DNA of 64,000 nucleotides from Streptomyces candidus (lineage in GTDB: Bacteria > Actinomycetota > Actinomycetes > Streptomycetales > Streptomycetaceae). The notes under the pieces are model-generated. The model saw only the letters and a program-made list of their open reading frames with translations. It was not told the DNA's origin and ran no database searches. Both the position numbers and the translations under genes were made by a program. Every line of letters begins with the position of its first letter. Positions within the stretch are counted from its first letter, which is position 1. Positions 56,587-64,000 of this stretch are shown one piece after another. The stretch spans positions 32,441 through 96,440 of the forward strand of contig NZ_JACHEM010000017.1 of NCBI RefSeq assembly GCF_014207445.1, written 5' to 3'.

Positions 56587-57522
56587 TCAGGCGCTCGTCC
56601 TGCGTGAACTCTTCTTCGGTGCGGCCTTGGTGGTCTTCTTCGCCGCGGCATTCTTCGCCGCATTCTTCGCCTTGGCGGTCTTCTTCTGGGCGTGGTCGCT
56701 GAGGTCGTGCACGCTCGCGTCACTGTCGCTGGCTTCTCCGCGGGAGGCGCGGGCCGACTCTACGGACTGCTGGAGGGCCGCCATCAGATCGACCACCTTC
56801 TCCTGCGGCTGCCCGTCCCCGACTTCCGGGGTGGTGGGCTGGTGGCCTTCTGCTTTCGCCGCGAGGAGTTCCTCCAGGGCTTCGCGGTAGTGGTCGCGGT
56901 AGCCCTCCAGCCCGTCGTCGGTGGTCATCTCCTCCATCAGGGAGATCGCCGCGTCGATTTCCTTGTCGTCGAGTTCGATCTTTTTCGGAGCGAGTTCGTC
57001 GGGGGAGCGGATCTCGTCGGGCCACTTCATCGCGTGCAGGACCAGGGCGTCCTCCATCACGCGCAGCAGCCCCAGTCGCTCACGGCCGTGCCACGCGAAC
57101 TTCGCGACGGCCACCTTGGAACTGCGCTCCAGGGCCTTGCGGAGCAGGACGTACGGCTTTGCGGCGACGGCGCCGTCGGCGGAGAGGTAATAGCTGTCCC
57201 CGATCCGCACGGGGTCGATGGAGTCGGCGGGGACGAACGCCACAATCTCGATTGCCTTCGCGGTCGGCAGCGGCATGTTGTTCAGCTCTTCGTCGGTGAT
57301 CTCCACGATGGTGTCCTTGGAGACCTCGTACCCGCGGCCGATCTCATCGGCGCTGAGGACCTCGCCGTCCAGGTCGCAGACCTTCTGGTAGCGGATCCGA
57401 CCCATGTCCTCCACGTGGTACTGGTGGAAGCTGATCTGGTGGTTCTCCGTCGCGGGCAGCACCTTGATCGGGATCGTGACCAGGCCGAAGGAGACGGCAC
57501 CGCTCCAGACAGGGCGTGGCAT
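56587..57522 (-). CDS. ku: Ku protein for non-homologous end joining
   Basis: 311 residues, start MPRPVWSGAVSFGLVTIPIK, with GGAGG upstream. The bacterial Ku core is complete: AVSFGLVTIPIKVLPATENH, FHQYHVEDMGRIRYQKVCDL, EVLSADEIGRGYEVSKDTIV, DSYYLSADGAVAAKPYVLL. A Lys/Ala-rich C-terminal tail (QKKTAKAKNAAKNAAAKKTT) is the type that helps Ku bind internally on DNA. Ku rings hold broken ends and recruit the ligase; a stand-alone ligase is at 39.9 kb. Confidence 0.95.
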   Translation of the reverse strand: MPRPVWSGAVSFGLVTIPIKVLPATENHQISFHQYHVEDMGRIRYQKVCDLDGEVLSADEIGRGYEVSKDTIVEITDEELNNMPLPTAKAIEIVAFVPADSIDPVRIGDSYYLSADGAVAAKPYVLLRKALERSSKVAVAKFAWHGRERLGLLRVMEDALVLHAMKWPDEIRSPDELAPKKIELDDKEIDAAISLMEEMTTDDGLEGYRDHYREALEELLAAKAEGHQPTTPEVGDGQPQEKVVDLMAALQQSVESARASRGEASDSDASVHDLSDHAQKKTAKAKNAAKNAAAKKTTKAAPKKSSRRTSA

Positions 57523-57755
57523 GGGAATCCTCCAGCATCCGGGGGATCCAGCCTAGGCGTCGAGCCCACGGGCGGCACGCGGAAGCCGGGCCGCCCGGTG
57601 CCGTGCGGCAGAGGGACGGTCCAGCCCTGGCGGCTGAGCCAGTCATGTGCGCGGGAGGCGTGCGATTTGATCGGTTCGGCCCCGGTTGGCCGACCGCGTC
57701 CAGTACCGCTGGGGAGATTGATCCATTCGCGAGGGGGTCTGTCGAACGCTAAGGT

Positions 57756-57771
57756 TCGAACAAAGATTCGA
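57756..57771 (+). promoter_or_regulatory. SOS box (LexA site)
   Basis: TCGAACaaagATTCGA matches the actinobacterial SOS box TCGAAC-N4-GTTCGA with one change. A second half-site TCGAAC lies at 57742. It is 51 bases before the start of the polymerase-like gene and therefore probably makes that gene damage-inducible. Confidence 0.75.
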
Positions 57772-57821
57772 ATGAGCGAAAGCGGAGATGGTGGCTACCC
57801 CCGGCAGGGAAGGGGTACGCC

Positions 57822-58940
57822 ATGCCTGACGGCAGCCGCTCCATCCTTCGAATCCACTTCCATCTCCCGCACGGCGACGGGGCAGAAGACCGCTACGAAA
57901 CCCTCTTGCAGCTCCTCCAGGACTTCACCCCCCTGGTGCAGCCACTGCCGCCGGACAGCGCCGAACTCGATGTCACCGGCGCGCTGCGCCATTTCGACAT
58001 GGATACCCCTGCGCTCGCCACGATGATCCAGATGAGGGTGGTCGGGCTGCATGGCATCCCGACCAGCGTCGGGAGCGGCCCGACCCGCCTGATCGCCTCG
58101 ATGGCCGCCGACATCTCCGCGCCCGGCCACGCCACCCACATCACACCCGGCCAAGTAGAGGCGTTCCTGCGGCCTCGGCCCATCGCCGCCCTGCCCGGCA
58201 TCGGACCGTCGACCGCCCGCACCCTGACGCGGTACGGGCTGCACAGCATCGGCGCCCTCGCCGACACCCCGCTACTCACCCTCCAGCGCATGCTGGGCAC
58301 CGCCACCGGCCGCCTCCTGCACGAGCGCGCCCACGGCCTCAACCCCCGCCCTGTCGCGCCCGGCGAACTGGCCAAATCGATCAGCGCCCGCCACGACTTC
58401 CCACACGACACCCTCGCGCCCGACGCCCAGCGCAAGGCACTCCTGGAAGTCACGGAGGAACTCGGGCTGCGCCTGCGCACCACCCGCCAGGTCGCCGGCA
58501 CCCTCTCGGTGACCGTCCAATACGCGAACCGGAGCACCACCACCCGCAGCCGCACCCTCACCGAGCCCACCCACCACAGCCGGACCCTGGCCGCCACCGC
58601 CTACGAGATCCACACCCTGCTCGGACTCCAGCGGGCCCGCGTACGCGCCCTCACCCTCCGCGCCGAAGCACTGACCCCCGTCACCGACGCCTCCTACCAG
58701 CTCACCTTCGACCCCGTCGACGACGACGCCCGCACCGTCGAGGCAGTCGCCGACCGCCTCCGCGCCCGCTTCGGCAACACGGCCCTGATACCCGCCGCCC
58801 TGGCAGTATCGGACCGCACCCGCTCACCACGCGCACGCGCGGCCACACGGCCTCAGCACCCGTCCGCGGGCTCCGCTACGGCACAGCCCGCGGCCGGCAT
58901 CAAGCACACCGGATTCGCACAGCACCAGGAGCTGCCATGA
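57822..58940 (+). CDS. Y-family DNA polymerase-like protein without catalytic N-terminus (ImuB-like)
   Basis: 372 residues, start MPDGSRSILRIHFHLPHGDG with GGGAAGG upstream. It retains the palm end (LDVTGALRHFDMDTPALATM), the helix-hairpin-helix thumb (ALPGIGPSTARTLTRYGLHS, IGALADTPLLTLQRMLGTAT) and the little-finger domain (SVTVQYANRSTTTRSRTLTE). The N-terminal metal motif and the SxDE motif of active DinB/UmuC polymerases are missing. Such inactive members (ImuB) act as adaptors in damage-induced mutagenesis. The SOS box upstream fits. No ImuA or DnaE2 is in the window. Confidence 0.8.
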   Translation: MPDGSRSILRIHFHLPHGDGAEDRYETLLQLLQDFTPLVQPLPPDSAELDVTGALRHFDMDTPALATMIQMRVVGLHGIPTSVGSGPTRLIASMAADISAPGHATHITPGQVEAFLRPRPIAALPGIGPSTARTLTRYGLHSIGALADTPLLTLQRMLGTATGRLLHERAHGLNPRPVAPGELAKSISARHDFPHDTLAPDAQRKALLEVTEELGLRLRTTRQVAGTLSVTVQYANRSTTTRSRTLTEPTHHSRTLAATAYEIHTLLGLQRARVRALTLRAEALTPVTDASYQLTFDPVDDDARTVEAVADRLRARFGNTALIPAALAVSDRTRSPRARAATRPQHPSAGSATAQPAAGIKHTGFAQHQELP

Positions 58941-59143
58941 ACGAGTCACCCACCCCCTACACGGGCTACGAGGAGGAATTCGCCTCGCTTGCCGCCACCC
59001 ACCGCGGACGTCCACCGGCCAGCGTGGTCCCACTGCTGCGCCGTGCCGCACACCGAGCGCTCCTTGAATTCACGGAGAACGACCTCCAGGAGCAGGCCAC
59101 AGCCATCAGCTCCGGCTACGGCCTGCGGGTAGCCGTCAGCTGA
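58937..59143 (+). CDS. Small helical protein coupled to the Y-family-like gene
   Basis: 68 residues, ATG overlapping the previous stop. MNESPTPYTGYEEEFASLAA, VVPLLRRAAHRALLEFTEND. All-helical. Coupling implies a joint function, possibly as a partner of the polymerase-like adaptor. Confidence 0.6.
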   Translation: MNESPTPYTGYEEEFASLAATHRGRPPASVVPLLRRAAHRALLEFTENDLQEQATAISSGYGLRVAVS

Positions 59144-59445
59144 CAGCCTGCAGGCACCGATAGGACGTACGGGACGGTGATGGTTTTGCCGGTCGCCGAC
59201 AGCACACCTAGGGCCTGTCTGGAGGCTGCGTATCCAGATCAGGGCTCAAGAGTCATCGGCGTCGCGTTAAACGAGACGTTCCTCCAGCGCGGCGAGCATG
59301 TAGGCGAGTTGCGAGGCTGGTGCAGGAGCCCCGAGGGCCGGATCCGGCTTGGTCGGCCTACTCAAACGCCTCGGGGAAGATCACCCGGGGACAGTTGAGT
59401 ACCCGTACTCACATGCCGTCGATCCGGCGCGCACAGGATGAGCAC
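59144..59445. other. Intergenic gap before the lipoprotein gene
   Basis: I see no gene with a ribosome site. Nothing recognisable apart from short G/C-rich dyads. Confidence 0.35.
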
Positions 59446-60120
59446 ATGAAGCGAATCCTCGGCACGCACCGCTACCTCATCTCCGCAACTGCCCTGTGCG
59501 CACTGGCCCTCACCGCATGCGGCACCACCCAGGCCGACAACAGCGGCCCCGCGACGGCGGCCAAGCCCGCGAAGGGTGCCGACGCCGCGGCGGCTCCGAA
59601 GCCGGATGCCGAGCCCGGCCCCGAAGAATCCGCTCAGCTGCTCACCTTCATGACGTTCCTGAACAAGGTCGCCGAGCCCTGCTCCCTTGACCTCCCCAAG
59701 GAGCCGCCGCTCGCCGACGAAGCGCCCGCCACTCCGCCGGCCTCTCCGCCGCCGCCCATCTCCGACGGGCCGCCGCCCTCGCCCGACGAATTGAATCCGG
59801 GCTCGTACAAGGAGACCGAGGAAGACAAGAAGGCGGAGGCGCAGCTGGAGACCATGAACAAATGCGTCACCAAGGCGCACACCGACCGCGTCACCAAGGC
59901 AGTGAAGGGCCTCAAGGCACCTACACAGGTGCGCGGCTCGCTGAACCGCAGCGGATACGTGGACAGCGTGCTGAAGACGCGCGAGCAGCCCGGCACCGGG
60001 ACGCGCTTCAGTCTGGACCTGGGCAGCCTGTGCCTGACCGGCACGGCCGACGGCAGCGCGTCCCCGTCCGTACAGGGCCACGAGGTGCTGGACCCGGAGA
60101 ACCCCTGCCCCCGCCTCTGA
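59446..60120 (+). CDS. Lipoprotein
   Basis: 224 residues, start MKRILGTHRYLISATALCAL, lipobox LTAC with the Cys at residue 25, then an Ala/Pro-rich linker and two Pro-rich spacers. The folded part contains Cys residues near EPCSLD, NKCVTK, LCLTG and NPCPRL, possibly two disulfides. Extracytoplasmic, function unknown. Confidence 0.7.
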   Translation: MKRILGTHRYLISATALCALALTACGTTQADNSGPATAAKPAKGADAAAAPKPDAEPGPEESAQLLTFMTFLNKVAEPCSLDLPKEPPLADEAPATPPASPPPPISDGPPPSPDELNPGSYKETEEDKKAEAQLETMNKCVTKAHTDRVTKAVKGLKAPTQVRGSLNRSGYVDSVLKTREQPGTGTRFSLDLGSLCLTGTADGSASPSVQGHEVLDPENPCPRL

Positions 60121-60171
60121 CTGGCCCCGGAAGAACCCCTGCCCCCGACCTCCGAACGGCCCAGCGGGACG

Positions 60172-60303
60172 TCAGCCTCCGACCGGCCCCGTCGAGGCCC
60201 GGATGACCAGTTCCGGGTCGAGCAGAAGCTCACCCGTGGGCACGTCCCAGTTGCCGACCAGCGCGATCACACTCCGACTGACCTCCAGGGCCCGGCGGTT
60301 CCC
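60172..60303 (-). pseudogene. LacI-family regulator C-terminal fragment
   Basis: Read leftward: GNRRALEVSRSVIALVGNWD, VPTGELLLDPELVIRASTGP, VGG-stop, the typical last residues of LacI regulators (LLLxPELVxRxSTG). The rest is missing; the fragment overlaps the 3' end of the DUF6193-like gene in another frame, marking a recombination scar. Confidence 0.6.
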
Positions 60304-61016
60304 GCGACGGCCGGACCGAGATCGGTGGGGAGATGGCGCATTGCCAGGGCAACGGCCTCTTCGGCTGTGGCGGCCTTGCCGAGAACATCATCGGAGAGCG
60401 GATGCCTCTTCACGCGGAATGGGCTGCCACTGTGTGACGGGACGATGGCCACCTCAACGCGGAACGGGTATCCAGTGCAGGAGCTGAAGCCGAGCGTCCA
60501 ATGGCTGGAGAATACATAGAGCTGTCGCAGCCGTGGTTCTGCATGAGCCGCTTCCACGAGTTCGCCGAACCCTGTGAAATCCGGTTCCTCGGCCGCCTGC
60601 TCCCGCATTGTGCGCCACTGCAGCTCCACCACCGCGGCCGACCCGCGTTCGTGAGCTTCGGCGCGCTTGCTGGAACGCAGAAACGACAGCTCAGCCCGCA
60701 GCTCCCGCAGGCTCCTGCCCTGCCCCCATGCCGCTCCGGCTCTGACGACATCCGCCAGGTCGGACGTGGCTCCGGTGATGAGTTCGACTCCGTGACTCCA
60801 GCCGGAGACACCGAACCAGCGGCTCTCCGCCCCGATGTGAACGGATAGCGGCTTGCGCTCAGGGACCGACGGGGCAATGCCCGCCGAAACGAGTGGGCCC
60901 CAATCGCCGGGTACCACCGTGAGATCGGCACCGAGTTCGGCCGCCAGCTGTTCCAGCGCTGCGGCCAGGCTGCCCGCAGCAGCCAGATCAGGGTAAAGGT
61001 CAGAGTCCACCTTCAT
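60267..61016 (-). CDS. DUF6193-like protein
   Basis: 249 residues, start MKVDSDLYPDLAAAGSLAAA. The block LVEAAHAEPRLRQLYVFSSH, WTLGFSSCTGYPF, VEVAIVPSHSGSPFRVKR, AATAEEAVALAMRHLPTDLG is the pattern of the Streptomyces DUF6193 family, sometimes noted in natural-product regions. Its final residues are read from DNA shared with the LacI fragment, so the true C-terminus may have been replaced by fusion. Confidence 0.7.
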   Translation of the reverse strand: MKVDSDLYPDLAAAGSLAAALEQLAAELGADLTVVPGDWGPLVSAGIAPSVPERKPLSVHIGAESRWFGVSGWSHGVELITGATSDLADVVRAGAAWGQGRSLRELRAELSFLRSSKRAEAHERGSAAVVELQWRTMREQAAEEPDFTGFGELVEAAHAEPRLRQLYVFSSHWTLGFSSCTGYPFRVEVAIVPSHSGSPFRVKRHPLSDDVLGKAATAEEAVALAMRHLPTDLGPAVAGTAGPWRSVGV

Positions 61017-61182
61017 AGTCTGCTGTCGCGCCGCCGCCAAGGGAACGGCGATCAGACGTCGCAGCGAAGCCGTGGGCACGTGACTCCGGCTGTCCGTTGC
61101 TCAGCCTGGAGAGCCAATGACGTCACGCTCAGTCAGCCTTCCACGGAAAGTGAGCCAGAACCCCAGAACGGGCGTCACTATC

Positions 61183-61926
61183 TCAACCGTGCCCGGAGAG
61201 CTGTCGCCAGCGTTTAACGGTGCTCGCGCCAACTCCGATTCGCGTTGCTGCTGCCCGGCTCGGCAGGTGCCGCGTCGCGTCGATCGCTGCGGCCATGGAC
61301 TCGAATCCGGCGGTGTGCGCCTTGGCCTCTAGGGCGGCGCCGCGGGCTTGACGGGCTGCGGGAAGGGACCGGCGGGCGCCGGCGGCTCGTGCTGCCCGTA
61401 CGGCGGGTAGGTCATCAGTGCCGGCCCGAGCCTCGGCGGAGCGCCGGGCCAGTTCCTGCTGGGAGGGCGTGGCGGCGCGCATCCGGGCGACGAACTCCGG
61501 GTCCTCGGACATCGCGGAGGCAGTGCTCTGGGCCAGGGCGGCGCGCACATCGGTGGCCATGAGCGCGGTGGTGGCAGGGAGACGGTGCTCCGCGCGGTAC
61601 TCGGCGGCCGTCACCTGATGAGCGCGGGCAAGGTGCGGCCCGAGGGAGCGGAAGCGGTGTCCGCAGGACAGGCATGTGACAAGCCCGTCAGCATCGGCGC
61701 CGGACGGGCGGCGGGATCCCGTACCGCCGTGGCGAGCGACAGCGCGCAGAGCGTCCAAATCCCACAGCAGCGCCCGCCCTTTCGCGCGGCAGGCCACCGG
61801 GTCGGGCCAGCGTCCCCGCTGCTGCTGCATGACGGATTTGAGGCTGCCTCGGGCGTAGCCGAGAAGCGGTTCCGCCTCCCGCCGGGTGACCAGGCGGGAG
61901 GCGGAACCGTCGTCGTCGGTGCTCAC
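61183..61926 (-). CDS. Ros/MucR-like zinc-finger DNA-binding protein
   Basis: 247 residues, start MSTDDDGSASRLVTRREAEP. VTCLSCGHRFRSLGPHLARA, HQVTAAEYRAEHRLP is the MucR/Ros zinc finger (C-x2-C ... H-x4-H with the following AEYR helix). A C-terminal helix-turn-helix-like segment (RAAATRIGVGASTVKRWRQL) is also present. The start overlaps the stop of the upstream HTH gene, so it is second in a two-gene operon driven from 62.4 kb. Confidence 0.75.
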   Translation of the reverse strand: MSTDDDGSASRLVTRREAEPLLGYARGSLKSVMQQQRGRWPDPVACRAKGRALLWDLDALRAVARHGGTGSRRPSGADADGLVTCLSCGHRFRSLGPHLARAHQVTAAEYRAEHRLPATTALMATDVRAALAQSTASAMSEDPEFVARMRAATPSQQELARRSAEARAGTDDLPAVRAARAAGARRSLPAARQARGAALEAKAHTAGFESMAAAIDATRHLPSRAAATRIGVGASTVKRWRQLSGHG

Positions 61927-62339
61927 CGGCGGCCGTCGCGGATCTGGTAGATACGTTCCCGGGACAGATCGGCAGCGGCGGCGATGGCGGTAACCGGGGC
62001 CTTCTTGCTCGCGACAGCCGCCCGGATCACCGTGTTGAACTGGTCGTCAGCCTCCGTCTTCACGCGGTCGCGTTCGGCGCGGGCGGCGCGGATCTCCTGA
62101 AGGAGGTCATCACCTGCGGTGGATGCGGGCTCGCCGGGAGTCACGCCGTTGAGGTGGTCGGCGATGATCTGCCACTGGTCATTCAGCGGGTATCCCTCAT
62201 CGTCCGTGTCCAGACCGGACGCCAGGGCGCTGAGATCGTCCTTGCTCACGGGCTCGAAGTCGTCGCCACGGTCGATGGCGGCTTTCGGATTGGGGCTGTT
62301 CCACAGGGTGCGGATCTGCTCCACCGTGATGGTCGACAT
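61923..62339 (-). CDS. Hypothetical protein with C-terminal helix-turn-helix
   Basis: 138 residues, start MSTITVEQIRTLWNSPNPKA with GAAGGGCGAG upstream. The C-terminal VASKKAPVTAIAAAADLSRE, RIYQIRDGRR is a short helix-turn-helix. First gene of the operon with the Ros/MucR-like gene; likely a regulator binding the inverted repeat just upstream. Confidence 0.65.
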   Translation of the reverse strand: MSTITVEQIRTLWNSPNPKAAIDRGDDFEPVSKDDLSALASGLDTDDEGYPLNDQWQIIADHLNGVTPGEPASTAGDDLLQEIRAARAERDRVKTEADDQFNTVIRAAVASKKAPVTAIAAAADLSRERIYQIRDGRR

Positions 62340-62366
62340 GGGCTCGCCCTTCGCTCAGCACCACTT

Positions 62367-62426
62367 GTGTAGCGCGCTTGACACTCATCTTCTCCGGCGA
62401 CAGAGGTACTGTCAAGCGCGCTACAC
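62367..62426. promoter_or_regulatory. 17-bp inverted repeat containing TTGACA boxes
   Basis: GTGTAGCGCGCTTGACA at 62367-62383 is exactly repeated inverted at 62410-62426. Each arm ends in TTGACA pointing inwards, so each strand has a candidate -35 box within the repeat. It lies 27 bases upstream of the HTH gene at 62339 and is a strong operator-promoter candidate. Confidence 0.7.
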
Positions 62427-62541
62427 GGCGTGTGAAGTGACTCGTTCTCACGTACAGAGCCAGGTTCGCGTCCACGCAATACGCGGGTGCGTCACCGTCC
62501 GGACCATCGCCGTGCCGCCGTCCACCGGCCGCTGTCTTTGG

Positions 62542-63906
62542 TCACTCGTGGCCGTTCAGGTGTGCTCGGCGGGCGCTTACCAGGTTCCGCCATCGTCGCC
62601 GGGTGTGCTGTGCGCCGTCGATCCAGCGTGTGGGCGAGGTGTCCTCAAGCGGCAGGTCGGCCATGAAGGCGGCGATGTCGCTGTAGTAGGCGAAGTCGCC
62701 GTCGCGGGTGTTCTCACTCAGCCGGGCGATCGTCGCTGTCACTTGGTCGTGGTCGTTGCGAATGGCGTGGTGGAAGGCGAGGGCGAGGTCCAGGGCGAGT
62801 TCGGTGTACGTCACGCCCGCTGCGGTGATTTCGGCGCGCAGTACCTGGGCGCGGTCGTCGATGTCGGCGTCGGTGCGGCCGGCGTCGCGGGCGAGGGCTG
62901 CGATGTGGGTGCTCAGGGTGGTGGCGCGGAGGTCCACGCCGACCAGGAGCTGTTCAGCGAGGGCGAGTTCGCTGTCGGCGACGGACGGGTCGGTGAAGGC
63001 GAGGGCGAAGGCACGGTGGGCCTGGCTGTTGCTGCGTTCTCCGGTGACGCTGTGGGTTTCGGCTTCGTCGCGTGCTGCGGCGTACGCGGTGGCGGCGCGG
63101 TCCATGTCGCCGTGAGGCCACCAGATGTCGCCCTGGACGCGGTGGTGGCGACCGTCCCAGCCCAGGGTGCGGGCGGTGGTGAGGGCGGTGGGGAAGTCGC
63201 CGGCCATGCGGGCGAGATGGGCGAGTCCGCGTCGTGCGGCGGGAGCGAGGCGGCCCTGGCCGTCGGCGACGGCCTGCATACCGGTGCGTGAGGCGGGGCT
63301 GTCCCCGAGGTCGCGGTGGGCCTTGGCCCGGTAGTACAGGGCCATGTGGTGCAGGTCGTCGGGGAGCAGCTGGCTGTCGATGACCGCGGTGAGGCGGGCG
63401 ACGGTGTGCGAGCGGTGCTGGTGCTGGCGGCGGGCGAGGGTGCTGAGGAGTTCGACCAGGGCGTCGGCGGCCGTCTCCAGCCGTGCCGGGCCGGGCCTGT
63501 GCGGGGCGGGCGGGGCGAGCGGCTCCCACACCGAGTCGCCGACGTACGCCCAGGCTCCGTCGGCGAGCCAGCCGAGGTCGAGGTGCAAGTCGCGGGCCAG
63601 GGCGAGACCTTGGCGCAGGGCGCCGACCAGAAGCCGACGGCCGCCTGGCCCGGTGTGGGCCTGCCACTGGGTGCCCAGCGCGGTGAGGGCACGGTCGGCG
63701 GCCTGCGCCCAGTCAGTGGGGGTCCAGGCGTCGTCGGTGGCGTCGGGGGCGGTGCGCAGGGTGGTGCGGATCAGGGCGTGCAGGTAGTACGGCCACAGGC
63801 CGAAGGGGTTGTCGCGGACGAAGGGCCGCTCGATGAGCCGGCGGGCAGCGCCCTCGTGGACGAGGGCGGCGGTACGCATCACGAGTTCGGTGTCGGTCCT
63901 GGACAA
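62542..63906 (-). CDS. TPR-type protein, probably the C-terminal part of a STAND ATPase
   Basis: 454 residues from a TTG; an in-frame TAG lies about 30 bases upstream, the residues in between read ELQWGNRFPL, and other stops lie further up. RTDTELVMRTAALVHEGAAR, PFGLWPYYLHALIRTTLRTA, then TPR-like helices to the end. I know this sequence type as the C-terminal portion of large Streptomyces ATP/GTP-binding regulators, so the ORF may be a truncated remnant. The window ends too soon to decide whether an N-terminal half exists in another frame. Confidence 0.55.
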   Translation of the reverse strand: MSRTDTELVMRTAALVHEGAARRLIERPFVRDNPFGLWPYYLHALIRTTLRTAPDATDDAWTPTDWAQAADRALTALGTQWQAHTGPGGRRLLVGALRQGLALARDLHLDLGWLADGAWAYVGDSVWEPLAPPAPHRPGPARLETAADALVELLSTLARRQHQHRSHTVARLTAVIDSQLLPDDLHHMALYYRAKAHRDLGDSPASRTGMQAVADGQGRLAPAARRGLAHLARMAGDFPTALTTARTLGWDGRHHRVQGDIWWPHGDMDRAATAYAAARDEAETHSVTGERSNSQAHRAFALAFTDPSVADSELALAEQLLVGVDLRATTLSTHIAALARDAGRTDADIDDRAQVLRAEITAAGVTYTELALDLALAFHHAIRNDHDQVTATIARLSENTRDGDFAYYSDIAAFMADLPLEDTSPTRWIDGAQHTRRRWRNLVSARRAHLNGHE

Positions 63907-64000
63907 AGGGAACCTGTTCCCCCACTGAAGCTCCTAGCCGTAGTCGTGCGGTGATCGGTGCGGTACGCGGCGGACCTGGCCCGCTCAGCGGGCAACAACG

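Overview
The window is high-GC actinobacterial DNA, almost certainly from a Streptomyces. Third codon positions are nearly all G/C, starts are often GTG or TTG after GGAGG-type ribosome sites, and there are two WhiB-like proteins, an Lsr2-type DNA-binding domain and many small families confined to Streptomyces. The gene content (TraB/FtsK-like translocase, Spd-like membrane proteins, GntR regulator, ParA/ParB, replication-relaxation protein, toxin-antitoxin pair) points to a conjugative plasmid, probably large and linear, or a plasmid-derived integrative element. I see no rRNA, CRISPR array, complete IS element or telomere.

Layout. 0-6 kb: leftward regulators and a split RibD-like deaminase/reductase pair, preceded by a candidate structured RNA (about 1.7-1.97 kb). 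6.3-30.6 kb: one long rightward cluster of about 35 genes, the transfer/spread region. It holds a coiled-coil membrane protein with a GTAC-repeat tail, a very disordered Gly/Ser/Lys protein, the TraB-like ATPase (15.0-17.1 kb), mirrored paralogous membrane-protein pairs, a PycTM-like protein, a GGDEF protein, ASCH, WhiB-like, Lsr2-like and HNH proteins. Most gaps hold a long G/C hairpin, and three gaps hold copies of the same folded element. 30.7-32.5 kb: less GC-rich secreted protein, unknown protein and lipoprotein. 33.0-35.8 kb: leftward par operon. 36-40.9 kb: a frameshifted pseudogene, a response-regulator operon, small Streptomyces-type proteins and an ATP-dependent DNA ligase. 41.1-44.5 kb: iteron-rich candidate replication origin and replication-relaxation gene. 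44.7-48.8 kb: AlbA_2/Schlafen-type gene and a CGNR regulator divergent from an MBL/SnoaL pair. 49.6-53.4 kb: secreted RHS protein followed by two membrane peptides. 54.2-55.3 kb: TIGR02391-like pseudogene and a RHH/PIN toxin-antitoxin with a perfect 34-bp palindromic operator. 56.6-59.1 kb: Ku, and an SOS-boxed Y-family-polymerase-like gene. 59.4-64 kb: lipoprotein, DUF6193-like, Ros/MucR-like and TPR genes.

How it fits together. Replication (origin plus replication-relaxation protein), partition (ParAB), addiction (RHH/PIN) and transfer (TraB plus Spd-like proteins) make a self-maintaining conjugative replicon. Ku, the ligase and the SOS-controlled polymerase-like gene form a break-repair complement. 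The PycTM-like, AlbA_2 and RHS genes are the best candidates for conflict functions. Family names come from recognising sequence patterns and have not been checked against a database.
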